Positions 47,501 through 59,694 are shown, numbered from the stretch's first letter. The stretch is 64,000 nt of DNA from Trifolium pratense (GCF_020283565.1 NC_060060.1:39432001-39496000), one strand, 5' to 3'. Numbers and translations: made by a program. The notes: generated by a model from the letters alone, not told the origin.

Positions 47501-49015
47501 AATTATTTAATAAAACTATAAAAGTGAAGGTCTTTTTATAAAAAAATCGAGAGTATTATTAAAGTTAGCAACAAGAAAATAAATGGTTGAAGAGAATAAT
47601 AACATACAACGTGTCTTGCTATTAGTAGCAACACCAAGAAGCAAATTCCCATCACTATTGTTTGCCATGACCACTGCACAAAAAAAATAACATACATAAC
47701 TTCAACTTTATATAAAAATAATGAACAAATAAATTAACTTCAACAATTGTGGTAGCTGCAAAAGGAATTATGCATGTGTCAGTGTGCCGTGGATTATGAA
47801 ACACTAATACAGACACAAACACGTCAATAACCGCAAAACTTTTTTAAAAATAATTAGTAATTAAATGTAATATCATGTGTCGGATATCAGATACATTTTC
47901 TATCGGAAGTGTTTGTGAATCGGTGTTGTGTCACATAGGGACCAAGGAGAGAAAATAAAATGGAGAAAGTAATTATTATAATTAATTACTAACCTCATGT
48001 ATATTGTGAAAAACAGAAGTCATAACAGGAACAAGACCCATTTCTTTAGTAAAATGTGTGATTCCAAGTAAGCTCTTAAGTTGTTGCAAAGACACAATTA
48101 TAGCAGCACCAGCCATGAATCCAATTAGGATTGCCTTTGATAAAAAATCAATGATAAATCCTAATCTGCAATCATTACTCACTAATCATTAATAAATAAT
48201 AATAAAACTTTATCTTTTCTTAGAAAAAGGGGTTCAAATAGCAAAAAATATACTAAAAGTGATTATTATTATTACTACCTTAGAATTCCTAGTGAAGCTT
48301 GAAATAAACCAGCAAAGAAAGTTGAAGTAAGAGCAAGTTGTAGAAACAGAACAGGTTCTGCTGAAGGAGATACTTCTTGTCTAAGCATGGATCCTAAAAC
48401 AAGAGATGCAATTGAAACAGGTCCTACTGCTAGATCCCTTGAACTTCCAAGAACAGCATAAATAAGTGGAGGAACAAAACTAGAATCTGAAAAATAAATA
48501 AAAAATTATTAGCATAAGCTATGTATATATAAAAAATTAAATAAAATAATATAAAATAATCAGTACACTCACATAGTCCTACAATTGGAGGAAGATTTGC
48601 AAGCTTGGCATAACTAATTCCCTGAAAAAAAAGTTCCATAATTAAATAAGTTCAAAAGGGTGGTAATTGATTATTTTTATAAGTACTAATTAATTAAGAG
48701 GGAGAGAAATTTTTTTTTACAAACCTGTGGGATGGCTAAGCTAGCAATAGTGAGACCAGAAATAAGGTCAGATTTAAAGAGTTTGAAGCTATAATTAGAA
48801 CCCCATTGAAGAATAGGGAAAAAATAGTTAGCTCCTAAGATAATTTTTGTTTTAAGTGATTTTCCCTTGAATTGGCGCAGAGGATCATCAGGGAAAAAAG
48901 TTTCCTTGAGCCTAACTTTGAGTTTGTTTAAAGTGCTTTTGTGGGGTGGTGGAACAACTTGATGAATTTCCATGTGTACACAATGTGAATGCATGTTGCA
49001 AGTATTAGGATCCAT
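41530..49015 (-). CDS. SULTR3;3-like: Sulfate transporter, SULTR3;3-like, copy B, 13 exons, 655 aa
   Basis: Paralogue of the gene at 31378-35698, same strand. Exons: 49015-48725, 48621-48573, 48486-48279, 48165-47994, 47673-47608, 44398-44285, 44107-43991, 43745-43619, 43437-43151, 43034-42844, 42741-42659, 42042-41966, 41715-41530 (1968 nt, in phase). Exon lengths equal copy A except exons 1 (291 versus 306) and 11 (83 versus 98). Features: QVVPPPHKSTLNKL and KETFFPDDPLRQFKGK near the start, the closest part to Arabidopsis SULTR3;3; GISYAKLANLPPIVGLY; SSRDLAVGPVSIAS; EGIAVGRTFAALGNYKVDGNKEM; a STAS domain with AIDTSGISLFKEL. Intron 5 (47607-44399) is 3.2 kb, against 247 nt in copy A, because of transposon insertions. 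No frame break was found, so both copies look functional. Confidence 0.94.
41792..41940. mobile_element. Stowaway MITE in intron 12 of transporter copy B
   Basis: Arms ctccctctggtctcatatat and inverted atttatgagaccggatggag, flanked by TA on both sides (41790-41791, 41941-41942). The inside is also symmetric (aaattttcacttttt / aaaaagtgaaaattt). Confidence 0.9.
42300..42642. mobile_element. Mutator-type MITE in intron 11 of transporter copy B
   Basis: 343 bp. Starts ggtttaactacacatttggtc and ends gaccaaatgtgtagttaagcc, with long inverted arms made of gtcccttacgttt blocks. Exact 9-bp target duplication aaaaaactg at 42291-42299 and 42643-42651, the length made by Mutator-like transposases. It lies only 14 nt downstream of the exon 11 donor GT (42658-42657). 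Confidence 0.92.
43821..43960 (+). mobile_element. tRNA-derived SINE in intron 7 of transporter copy B
   Basis: A box (gtttagcttagttgtcaggg) and B box (ggggttcgaacccc) are both clear, followed by a body with a ccaccttaaaggtgg hairpin and a poly-A tail (43951-43960). Flanks aaatcaa repeat on both sides. It ends about 30 nt short of the exon 7 donor. Confidence 0.88.
44633..45477. mobile_element. Inverted-arm element, host of a nested MITE, in intron 5 of copy B
   Basis: The left part (ctattttacaagatccatgattttagtctcc) matches the inverted right end (gattttagtcc...cacctattttacat). An inner pair is ggtccccaccccattttttaacc and ggttaaaaaatgggatgggg. The left terminus seems truncated relative to the right one (caattaagcc). 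Interrupted by the MITE 44691-44995. Confidence 0.65.
44691..44995. mobile_element. Mutator-type MITE nested in 44633-45477
   Basis: 305 bp. Ends ggcttaattagtaaaatgg and inverted cattttattaattaagcc, with arms of gtcccttaaagacat blocks spanning nearly the whole element. Exact 9-bp target duplication taaaatcaa (44682-44690, 44996-45004). The same family begins at 63660 at the window edge. Confidence 0.92.
45478..47607. other. Rest of intron 5 of transporter copy B
   Basis: AT-rich intron sequence with T and A runs. Near 46995-47110 there is a decayed SINE of the 36740 family (ccggatgtcaattccgacataaaatgatttcagt). No conserved coding frame. Confidence 0.45.
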
Positions 49016-50422
49016 TGAAGAGAAGAGAATAATAATAATATGTAGTAGTAGTAATGGAATGTGTTATGTGTGTGGTATTATATAGTAGTAGCAGCTAAGG
49101 TTCTTGTGTTTGTTTGAAACTTTGAGTAATGGTGCTTGTTTTTCTTTCCTTTTTAGTGTTACTTTATGGTTCTTAAAAGGGTCCATTAATTCGGAATTGG
49201 ATTGCGAACTAAGTAAAATTTGGTCAAAAAATTGTTCTATTTAAAAATCGAACTTAGGTTCAGTTGAAAAGTTTATCTTCTCATTAAATTTATTAACCAC
49301 TTAAGTCAAATATTTTGATGAATGCTTGCTTTTTACACGTATGTTAGAATCCCTATAATCAACACATCAATAAAACAGCTATAAAACAAAACTATGCCTA
49401 TGTCAACTAAAGTACAAAAGCATCAAAACAATAAATAATAATTATGATATATATATATATATATATGTAATTGAGAAATTACAAGGGCGGTGAAATGAGT
49501 GGAAACTATCCTATAAATGTGTACCATCCAAGTGCATTTTTTGCTTCACTTTTGTGAGATTAAAAAGCAAATCACCATTCATCAAAATATTTATCTTCTC
49601 ATAAAACTCATTAACCAGTTGAGTCAAATATTTTGATGAATGGTGCAGTTGCTTCACTTTTGATGAATGTCTAGTTTGTATCAAAGTTTTTTAGCCAAAA
49701 AATCTACTAATTTTTTAATTTTAAAAATCACCTTTTTTATTTACTTGTGTTTGTTTTTGATTTTTTTAAAAAATTATTTTATTAAAAAAGTAATTTTTCC
49801 TTCAAAATGAAAAGTCGTTTTCAACAGCTTTTTTCAAAATCTATTTATTTTTTAAAAAATCACAAACTATATGTAAAGTGAAGTCAATAAAAGAAAATAG
49901 ATTCATGTAATTATAAATAAAAAAAAAGTAGTTTTAGATTTTCTTACAGAAAAAATTTTATTTTTTATTTTAAAAAAAAAAACACTTTTTTTAAAGCTTA
50001 ATGTAATTTTAATTTTCATTTTTTTTAAACAAACGCACCTTAAATTTCTACAAATATCTATGATGTAAAAATGTAAAAATTATTTATATTGACGGTAAAT
50101 ACCTATTTTGATTAAACTCTTAATTAAAGAAGTAAGAGTGAAGTCATCACTAACATACAACTTTCACATTATTTCTGTTAGTTAGTCATTCAACCCCCAC
50201 TCTAGAACTACTTACATTAGGAAATCATCACTAAAATGATTTTTGGCACACATTTCGCACCAATATGACGACGTAGTTCTTTCATGAGTTACATGGCATA
50301 TTATCGAAGTATAACATGATATTTTAGTAGGATTAAAGATGATAATAATAATGTATGAATTGAACTCATAATTTATGCTAGCATTGAGGCATGGTCTGAA
50401 TTGAACTAGGATAAAGAGTGCA
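49016..50422. other. Promoter side of transporter copy B and AT-rich repeats
   Basis: 49016-49150 is likely the 5' UTR/promoter. Two related segments (gtcaaatattttgatgaatg) occur at about 49300 and 49625, the second with an inverted partner. 49690-50040 is low-complexity A/T DNA ending aaacaaacgcacctta, like a hAT-type MITE terminus. No gene seen. Confidence 0.4.
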
Positions 50423-50550
50423 CCAATAGTTAGTTGGTTCAGTGGTGATTGATGCTGAACTTGGTAGGGAGACTAAGGTAACAACTTGATGTCAAAATTG
50501 ACCTCCGTACTAGATTAAACTGGTGGTGAAAGCAAAAAAAAAAAAAAAAG
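50423..50550 (+). mobile_element. tRNA-derived SINE, B-box region deleted
   Basis: Same family as 36740-36893, plus strand: gttagttggttcagtggtga start, poly-A tail 50534-50549. The segment holding the B box is missing. Target duplication taggataaagagtgca (50407-50422) and taggataaagagca (50551-50564). Confidence 0.85.
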
Positions 50551-51144
50551 TAGGATAAAGAGCACGAACGTCAAGAGTCAATACCTAAAAAATAAGTAAT
50601 TGAAGTCCAAAATAAACAAAGAAAAATTTAGAGTCTATTATACAAATTGGTGCATGTCGCAGTTAGAGATCCGAAGCAAGATGCACCAAAAAAAATGCCA
50701 TAATCATAAGGTATAGCTATCCCAGAAGTAGAAGTAGCAGAAGTTTCACCGAACATATTTTTTTTAGGATCTTTTCTATGACACGGTTAAGTGATAAGCA
50801 ATAGATCAGACACTCTGATGCCAACTGAACATGAGAAAACACAAGAAGAGGGTTGCATTGTGTTGACTTTTTTTATATTTTTCTAAGTGTTTTGCACAAG
50901 TATCTTTGTTTTGAAACTTAAATGTATTTGTATGAATTGCAAACCAAATCAACCATTCTCATGAGCTATTGCAGATAACTCCTACATTAGAATAATATGA
51001 TCTTGTTAATTAACACTAAAAATTAATTGTGTTATAATTTAGTGTCACAAAAAATAAATTAATAACAAATATATTAACACAAAAGCAAAGTGGAAACACA
51101 TTAATTTGTGTATCAAAATCATCAGCAAATAGTCTTAGAAAACT

Positions 51145-51338
51145 TTTTTTTTTGTATAAACCGAGTATTCTCTGCGCGCAATTGCAGAGACTAATCCCCC
51201 GAACCTTGTGGGACTCAAATGGGTGGCAAACTCTCCATAAGAGTTTTAACACTGCTGCATGCCCAAGCTAGAGATCGAACCCAGGATCTTGGTTAAGCTA
51301 GAAGAGACCCGCGTCATCTCATCTAAGTGTTCTTGGGT
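51145..51338 (-). mobile_element. tRNA-derived SINE
   Basis: Reverse strand has TCCTGGGTTCGATCTCTAG (B box), a body with CCCACAAGGTTCGGGGG and CTGCAATTGCGCGCAGAG hairpin, and poly-A (poly-T on plus, 51145-51153). Flanks tagtcttagaaaact (51130-51144) and tagtctcgaaaaact (from 51340) are the target duplication. Confidence 0.82.
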
Positions 51339-51510
51339 TAGTCTCGAAAAACTTAGTATATGCACAAAAGATTATTAGCAATGAGACTAACTATTTTGAA
51401 CTCGAAACAATAAAATGCACAAAATAATAAAAAAAAGAAATAGAAACTTGCATAATTTATAACGAATTCGACATGATATGCCCTATATTTAAGTTTTGTG
51501 TGTTGAGAAG

Positions 51511-52006
51511 CAGTAGCGGAGCCAGGGGGTGGCCAGACAGGGCCATGGCCCACCCCGAAAAATTGGAAATTACTTAGATACCCATATACATATATAAAAT
51601 TATCAGGGTACGCTACATATATTAATAAACGCGACAAAGTAACATGAAAATAAAGTTGGCCGAGTGGTTAAAGTTTGTGTCTTTAGGAGTGAAGCGCTGG
51701 TTTGAGTCCTCCCGACTCCATTTTTGAATTTATCTGTTTTGTTTTTTAAAAAAATCATTTTCGTTTTTTTTTTTATAAGCAAAATCATTTTTATTGTGTT
51801 TTTATGCAAGTATTAGTTCAAACTTAATTATTAATTATTTTGAGTCACGTATAGTAAATATTATTTTAAGATATACACTTTAATTTTTTAATGACCAACT
51901 TTTTTTTTAAGGGAGCAAACTTATGGTATTTCCTCTCGAGTGATCAACTTTGTATGTTATAATTTTTTAGTGGCCTACCCAAAAAAAATTCTTGGTTCCG
52001 CCACTG
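51511..52006. mobile_element. Non-autonomous hAT element (496 bp)
   Basis: Inverted ends cagtagcggagccagg and cttggttccgccactg. Exact 8-bp target duplication ttgagaag (51503-51510 and 52007-52014), as made by hAT transposases. No transposase. Carries a tRNA-like segment (51654-51720). Confidence 0.92.
51654..51720 (+). pseudogene. tRNA-like segment inside the hAT element
   Basis: agttggccgagtggttaa is a type II tRNA 5' half (A box), and ctggtttgagtcctcccg is close to a B box and T arm. The ends pair (agttgg with ccgact) and the sequence finishes in CCA. The centre is short and lacks a proper anticodon stem, so it is a degenerate tRNA-Ser/Leu-like relic, or part of a SINE taken up by the element. 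Confidence 0.55.
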
Positions 52007-52014
52007 TTGAGAAG

Positions 52015-53125
52015 TATGTGGACCTTTTCAATTTAACATTAGGGACCAACAAACCTTTCAATTTTTGCTTTGCAAGAATAATTTTCACATGAATTCCTTT
52101 CAAAACATACAAAGGATTGCATAAATCGAATATAAAAGCATTAAATGTGTTATATAAATGTGGCAAATGAAAAATATAAAAATAAAAATGATATAAGTGG
52201 ATGTGATGTGACATAATAAAATGATGTAATTAGATGTTAGCGGCTAATGTAGCTCAATGAAAAATTGTCATTAATTAAGTGAATTAGAGTATAACTTAGG
52301 GGGTCCGGATCCTCTCCATTTCCACTAGAAATGACGATCTCCAGTTTAACTTATGTGGACCTGGATTAAAACAAATAAATGGTTCAGATTTAGTTCTTCA
52401 CAATTAGATAGTAAGTTGGGTCAAGCGTTTAATTGATGAAAAAGGTCGGTAACTTTGCAAAGGATAAGTAAAGGCCAATGAGCAATAGGTGGAGCATCTT
52501 TTATAATTATTAATTAGTCTAATAGGACCAAACATGTAACACCACGTGGCCAAAAACAGTAACGTGCCAAAATACAAGAGCTCAATCATTAAGTAAGTTC
52601 ATCCCTAAAAGACCCACGTCTAGCTATGACTATTAAAATTTTGATACATTAGGTTATAAAAATATGGGAGCTAAATAAATAAATGAACTCTTTTGTAAGT
52701 TCAAGAGAGAACAAAGAACATGTCACGGACTCTGTCTTGCTATCCCTTTTTGCATATTTAATTAGGGCTAGCACCCAAAAATCCCTTCTGTTATTTCTAT
52801 TGGAGACAACCTATATATGTGTATAACCTATATGTGCATATATTCAATGCCACATAACTCTTGTGGCGTTTGTGTGGCCGCCTCACTAGGAGTTTAGGGC
52901 TTGGTCAGCCTCTAACATTGTGTTCGTCGACGCATGTCCCAAGCATTTTTGTTTGGGACTTGCAAGACGCGGATTGTGGCTCGACCAATGTGGACGTCTT
53001 CTCTCGTCTAGTAGCACCATGAAACATAGAATCTCCTCTTTTGCAAATGCAAAATGTTCGATCATATATATTCCCGATCTTTGTTATTTGTGTTGTGATC
53101 GACTTCTTTTCATATGCTTATAAGC
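52015..53125. other. Gene-free stretch
   Basis: No coding gene is supported. A common plant repeat phrase (gggtccggatcctctcc) occurs at 52300-52317. 52860-53110 is slightly GC-richer and open for 67 codons on the plus strand, but I recognise no protein. Confidence 0.35.
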
Positions 53126-53372
53126 AGTGGCAGAACAAAAAAAATTATAAAGTTTGTTCAAAATCTTAATTTTGAACAAAAAAAATTTACAAAAAATCTC
53201 AGTTTTACACCGAAAAATCTCAATTTTGACAAAAAAATCTCAGTTTTACCATAAACTAAACCCTAAAAATCTCAAATATATCCTAAAATAACCCCTAAAA
53301 ATACCAAAAAAATTGGGAGAGCTTGGGCGGTGCCCAGGCTTGCTAGGCGGCGGAATCGCCCCTGTGCTTAAG
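53126..53372. mobile_element. Possible hAT-like element
   Basis: Left end cagtggcagaac and right end inverted ggcggaatcgcccctg resemble the 51511 element's ends. Similar flanks (tgcttataag, tgcttaag) are imperfect. The interior is tandem runs of a 30-40 bp aaaatctcagttttac-type unit. Confidence 0.5.
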
Positions 53373-54193
53373 TCGTCTTTTTTATATATTACCATTAGGT
53401 GCCACTAATTAATCTTGATTAGTTTTGGATATGACTAAAAATTGTGAAGGTACATGTATGTGTATGGCCTTAAAATTGGATATGACATGAACCTAGAGAA
53501 ATGACAAAGGCTAGGGTGCGCGTCCCAACCCTATAATGCACGGTGCATGGCCTTATTCAATTGTTGGTTAGCGATGTTCCATGAATGGAGTTCTAAAGTC
53601 TATATTTTTAGCTAAATAGACTTTAGTCTTGTCTAATATTTTTTTTACCCAACATGAGCTTATTGTATACTAGACCGTAGACTCTTGTCAAACAACAAAC
53701 GTCCTTGTTAGCTCCCAATTTGTAGGTATCTAGTGCGTTGGTTTTCCTCGTGGGGGGTACGATGCAAAGTGTCTATTAGAGCTAGCTAGCTATTGGCTCA
53801 CATAAATCTTCATAATCTTTTGTTTCATGCTATAATAAAAAGAGCGAGACTAACAACACAACTTCTAACACACTCTTCTCAACACATTCTCTCTAATTTG
53901 TACTAAGATTACGAGTAACACTATAGGCTTCATAGCTTAGTACCTTGCTCGGCTTAACACAAACATTAAGTCCTAAAACACTAGAAGTAGAAGCTTGCAT
54001 GTAAAAATTATATTCTCTATTTAAAATGCACACAATAAGCTTGTCCTATATTTTAAATAAGTTAATGCATGTCTCTGTAATTCACTCTAAATTGGTTCAT
54101 AATTTTTTTAATATTTTAAATTAGACATATTAAATGTTTCTTTATTTGGTTCCTCTATTAACCTCCGTTTTTTTTTTTAAATCATTAAGAGTC
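53373..54193. other. Gene-free stretch
   Basis: Unassigned AT-rich sequence. No frame, RNA gene or element end could be supported. Confidence 0.3.
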
Positions 54194-55039
54194 TGTTGGT
54201 GCGCATGATATGACAGTGGTTATAGGATATGATATAAAATACGATAAGGATAAGATAAGATATAAAGCAAATGTGGCCCCCGCAAGTGGGCGGTGAGATT
54301 GGTCCCCTTGAATTAGTCGGTCCTAGGGCCGGATACCAAGCTTTCAAAAAAAAAAGATAAGATATAAAGCAGTATAACAGTTATCCTATCATGTGTTTGG
54401 TGCAAACAGGATAACAAAAACAATAACTCTTTTTTATACATATCTCATAATAATATGATAAGATATATATCATATTTAAATGACGAAATTACCCATGTAA
54501 AAGAATTTGTTTTCTAAATTATTTTGTAATATTTTAAATTTTATAAAAAAAATTAAATAAGTAATCAAATAATTTTATATAATTTTAAATAAAAAAAATT
54601 CGAGCATATAAACTAGTTAAATTTTTTATAAGAATCATTATCAAATAAATAACTCAACTATATATGTTAGATAAGGTAAACAAATATATGATATATCGTA
54701 TATGTAAATGATAAAACTATCATTGCAAGAAAATTATATTCAATTTTTTATCAAATTTAAATTAATATCTCTATTTTAATTTAATATCAAATTATTTTAA
54801 TTTAATTAATTTCATTTTTTATTATAAAAAATATTTTATATAATAAATCAATAAATTATTTTCTTATCATATCCTGCTGATAACTCGGCTCAAATTTAGG
54901 ATAAGAATTTTAACTAGAGAGACATGATATGATAAGTTTCAGGATTAACTTATCATATCTTGCTATCTCAACAAACACTGGACTGACAAATGATACAATA
55001 CGGTTATCATATTCTGTCTTTTATCATGCGCACCAAACA
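54194..55039. mobile_element. MITE with TTGGTGCGCATGATA ends
   Basis: Left end gttggtgcgcatgatatgac and right end inverted ttttatcatgcgcaccaaac. Arms continue as repeated gataagatat / atatcttatc sequence. Length about 845 bp, non-coding. Target duplication not resolved. Contains a SINE fragment. Confidence 0.7.
54270..54355 (+). mobile_element. 5'-truncated SINE nested in the MITE
   Basis: Only the SINE body (cccccgcaagtgggcggtg, cctagggccggatacc) and poly-A tail (54346-54355) remain. Exact 16-bp target duplication gataagatataaagca at 54254-54269 and 54356-54371. Confidence 0.9.
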
Positions 55040-57050
55040 TCTTAAATGTGATATAGTATGGACTCTTAGGTGTGACATGTACAATGACATCACGCGATTT
55101 AAGTGTCATGTAGTCATCAATCAATTTAAAGACAATATTTGAAAGTAAGCGAAACAAATGTTAATAGAATGACCAAATCGAAATACATTTGACAGAGACG
55201 GACTATTTTATAAGACCTACTTGAGAGCGAGTGAGCGAGTTACAGAGAGCCTTGCAATGCTAAAACACATTCCTAAAATTATTTCAAAAAATGGAATTTG
55301 TCCCTTCCTTTAGCTGCCAATGCTATTCGCGGTATTCAGTCTTCTGATCACACGTTAAGAAGATTGAAGGAATATATAAGGATTCTTAAGAAAGTTAACT
55401 GGAAAGTTAACCGGAATAATATTGACAAAAACTACTCCTAAAATAAGTGAAGATGCATGCATGTATTTCATCATGTTGTATTATGATAAACAAGAATTTG
55501 TAAAGAGTAGAGAAAGAGAAAGTGAGAAACTATATACTATCTCGCTTTCATATTAGAAATCATATTTGTACAAAAATTGCCTAATTTTATATTTTATCAA
55601 TGAATTATTGACTTATTTATAGTAGGCATGGTAATGGGGCGTGGCGGGTAAGGGTTTTGCCCTCCCCAAGCCCAAACCCATAAAGTTCGGGTTTTCCCAA
55701 ACTCATCCCAAATTCGAGTGGGGATAAAAATGATAACCCCAAACTCATACCCAATGGGGATTGAGTATCCCCATCGGGTTTCGGGTATCCCCATTACGCC
55801 TCTTTCCACATGAATTTAGATTATATTTTAGTATTTTTTTATTAAAAAAAAATTAAATGTCCAAAATTATTTTCTCTCAACAATATTTTTTTAAATAAAG
55901 AAGAAAAAAAATAGAGAAAATGGTTTGTTTAATACTCAAATTAAAATAAAAAATAAATATATGAACGTAATTTAAGAGATAGTTTAAGTGAACAATATAA
56001 GAGCAACGTAGTTGCTTCATAACTTGGTGTTCAAGTTATTAACTACCCGTTATATTTGACTTTTGTTCCAATTTTGGTGAGCAAGCATTAGAAACTAGTC
56101 GTTACACTTTGAATTTATGCTTCTGATCTTTGAAACATAATATATATGTTTTTGATCTACATCAATCCTTTTGATTTTGCTTCTGATGTTGGTTTTGATG
56201 TTTTTTTTTTTCTCTCACAAATTTAAACATCTGTTCAATCATCTAATTACATTGTTTTTTATCATCTCGCATTAACAAGTTTTTGCTTCTGATGTTGCTT
56301 CTGGTCTTTTACTTCTGAAGTGGTGACTCTTGATAGTCAACAATGTACATTGTACATTTCAAAAACACTTCTTGAATGCATGATTCTAACTTGTTGAGTC
56401 TCCATGCATAAGTCTTTTTTAACTTTGAATTTGAACCTTGAAAGTGATTTTGAGAAACAAATTTATGATCTCATATTCCTGGTCAATTTCTTTTGATCTC
56501 ATATGATCTTATCTCATGTGAACAATTCTTAAGTCATTTTACTTTGTTATCATTAAAACCTCAAAATAGATTTTGGGACTTTTTCTTAACAATTATATTT
56601 ATAAAATCAACAAATTACCTACATACAATTGTAAATATAGACCTATCATTTACTAATTAAATCAAAATATATATTACGATTATTATTTTTTGTTTGCAAA
56701 CAAAAAGACAAATACTCTATGAAATTTACACACAATTGTAAAATTTCATATACGAATTGCGTGAATATGTTCAGTCTAACTAATAATATCAATATTATTA
56801 TTATCATCATCACCACCACCACCACTTGAGTTAGATTTTAATTACCGACATTATATTGTGAGCATTACTAGAAAATACTATTCAATTGTTAGTGTTTTGT
56901 TAAAGCTTGATCCATAGCAGTGAACGGTGACAAGTGAGCCTTTTTTGTTGACTCATGGTGACAAGTGAGATAAAGTTACAATATATTGTGGATATTTTCT
57001 CTTTAGGCTCCTCATGGTTCTTTTTCATCCTCTGGATTTTACTTTTTTGC
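55040..57050. other. Gene-free stretch
   Basis: At 55620-55805 there is a GC-richer repeat-like block (ggcatggtaatggggcg, atccccattacgcc), with inverted ends suggesting an old transposon. The rest is AT-rich. No gene is supported. Confidence 0.35.
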
Positions 57051-57185
57051 CCTTTAATAAAAACTTCGGTTTCTGTTAACCGAAATTTTCCTGAATTTAA
57101 ACTAGAAAAAACTTCGGTTTCTGCGAACCGAAATTTTTATCAAGGGCAAAATTGGAATATTTGAGGGTATAAAAAATACATGGGG
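57010..57185. repeat. Inverted repeat with paired CTTCGGTTTCTG blocks
   Basis: gccctttaataaaaacttcggtttctg on the left and inverted gcgaaccgaaatttttatcaagggc on the right, each arm itself containing a small palindrome. Probably a short MITE. Confidence 0.6.
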
Positions 57186-57571
57186 CCCGAATAGAAAATA
57201 TCTATATTGTGAGGTATTTGATGCTTTCCATAGCATTTCTTTAACCGAACCTAAAAAATGTCGTGGCTTACATTTCTTGAAGATAACTATGCATGCATTG
57301 ATTAATTCTAGTTTTGATTGACACTGCATTATCTATTACATTTACATTTACACATCTATTGTTCTCTGTAATCTTTTTCTTTTTTTTAATTGAGTTGTAT
57401 TTACGGAATAGTTAGTATTTGGTTGTTTGACATGACATCAACAGACCTGAATGAATTCCATGGAGTCGGTATCCATAATTGCATGCATTTAGTTGAGCAT
57501 AAGGGCTAAGAAATTGGAGGTTCAGAGTTCAAGTCTCGACATGGAAAAAACTAACATAACATTGTAATATA

Positions 57572-57831
57572 CTACTTCCGTCCCTAATATAAGACTTTGT
57601 TTGACCACTGCACGTACGACAATGTACAATTTTGATCACTAATATCTTTAATTGTTTATTAGTAAAAATTATAAAAATTTAATATTTTAAAAATATTCAT
57701 CAAAACAAATTGAACAAAATCTTATATGTTAATATTTACATTTATATATTATTAAAGAAATACGGTCAAAACAAGATAAATGAATAGTACATTTTTGTCA
57801 AACAGGGTCTTATAATTAGGGACGGAGGTAA
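57572..57831. mobile_element. Stowaway MITE
   Basis: Arms ctacttccgtccctaatata and inverted ttataattagggacggaggt next to TA. AT-rich interior with inverted tttgttttgatg-type segments. Confidence 0.85.
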
Positions 57832-59694
57832 TACTAACAACTAACAATTTGTCATTCAAAAATAAAATATTCAGACCGTTAAATTAAAATCGGATGATTT
57901 AGAATTAAAAGAATTTTAATGTTTATAAAAATTCAAAACTGCTTTTACAATGCATTGACTGCTTCATGAATGCACACAAACTGACTGCTGTCGATCCATT
58001 TCCAACATTAACTTGCATGCTCATATAACATAGTTGACCAGAATTAGGTCCACACACAATATAACTAAATATATATATCAAATGGTAACATTTGAAAGAT
58101 AATTCTAAATACAACAGGAGACAACATAGCAATGATTATTTTGGTAATGTTAATCAAGATGTTTATGCATTCAAGGAAAGTGGGGGAGGAAAGTATTCAA
58201 TGATAGAAAGTTTTGGCAGCAATATTCAGCTATAGATGAGTTTCAATTCACATATTTATAAAGTAAAGGGAAAGGAATCTAAGATATAGAGCCCACACTG
58301 ATAAGCCTTTTTTCTGGTTGTATATATACATCAACTTTTATATGTTTCAGGCATTTTTAACGTACTATATGAGTTTGTTTGTGAGTAAGAAAAAAAGATG
58401 GAATGGTGAAATTATAAAGCCACTTTATAGTGGGCCGGTTGGTGAGAAATGTCCTAATACACTATCAATAATTGCCTTAGCTATTGACCTATGAATGAAG
58501 AATCCTAAAAAAGAGTTGTGGAACTGAAGTGAAGGATCACACAAGTTTTGAAATGACCCTTAAAACTAAAAGATCAGCACAATAGCGATCCACTTCTTAA
58601 TTGGATGTAACAACATTAAAAACAAGGTGGAATTATAATTGTCATTTTTTTTTAAAATAAATTATAATTATCATTTTAAAAAAAAAAAAAAGGTGGAATT
58701 AATTATAATTCAGATATTGAATTCTAACAGGGGACAGATTCCTCGTCACGGTAATAAAACATGCCGACCCTAAAATTCGGAAAAGCAGAGGACCGCTCCC
58801 ACGTCTGAGCAATCGAGGCCGGCCACTCAGAAAATAGAACGTTAGTCCAAAAGCTCGACTATAGGGTTCAAACTCACATCAGATCGCGTAAGAAATATGC
58901 GGAAATAAGAGTCTTAGCTATAACACAAGTGGTTGTTTCTTCTCATGTGATATGAGCAATATTCCTGGTTGTTATTCCTGGCCAATATACCCACTTTTTT
59001 TTTTAAATGGAGTCTCCCAGACAAGAAGGTTGGTTTGGCATCTCGATTGGAGCTTATTGGTTCAGGAGAAAGAGGAGGAAAGGATAATTTACTACGAGAG
59101 TGCGTGGTTTGAACAATTTTAGTTATTTCTCATGTGACAAGAACACCGACATGTTGATACTTATAGTAATTTAAAAAAAAAATGACATTACTCAATGCAA
59201 TTATATGTATCGGTGTAGAATAGATTTTGACATATATCTGACACAAAGACACGTGTTTAATACATACGAGAAGTGTCGGTGTTCCATAGAAAATAAGCTA
59301 AGAGATTTGCTATTTGAACGTTAGATCCGGGACAACAAATTGACACCTTCCCTCTCTCCCTCTCACATCATAAGCCTACAATTATTTGAAAGGTACTGTC
59401 AAAAAAAAAAAATTTATTTGAAAGGTGGTGCTGAACTGAATTGAATTTGAGTAAATTGCATTGATTTTGTGCTTGTTACAGATGAACTACCATTAGGAAC
59501 AGTAACATATCTTGAGGTCGAAGATAAAATATAACCACATCGTACTGTGTAATATATGTCACACATACATCATAACTAGTTCTTGATATAAAGATTTGCC
59601 AATTCACGGGAAAAACAAAATGAAAGCAAAGAATATATGAATGAAAGAAGAAAAACATTACTAACAAATACGAAAAAAAACAAAGAATTAAAAA
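57832..59694. other. Gene-free stretch with a possible SINE remnant
   Basis: Around 58730-58935 the reverse strand has a tRNA-like order: CACTTGTGTTATAGCTAAGAC (A-box-like) then TGAGTTTGAACCCTATAG (B-box-like). No poly-A or duplication was found, so this is weak. The remainder shows nothing supportable. Confidence 0.35.

Noticed and set aside
52920..53123. 67-codon plus frame in GC-richer DNA
   Set aside because: No recognisable domain, no splice partners, and no conserved context; listed only as gene-free sequence.
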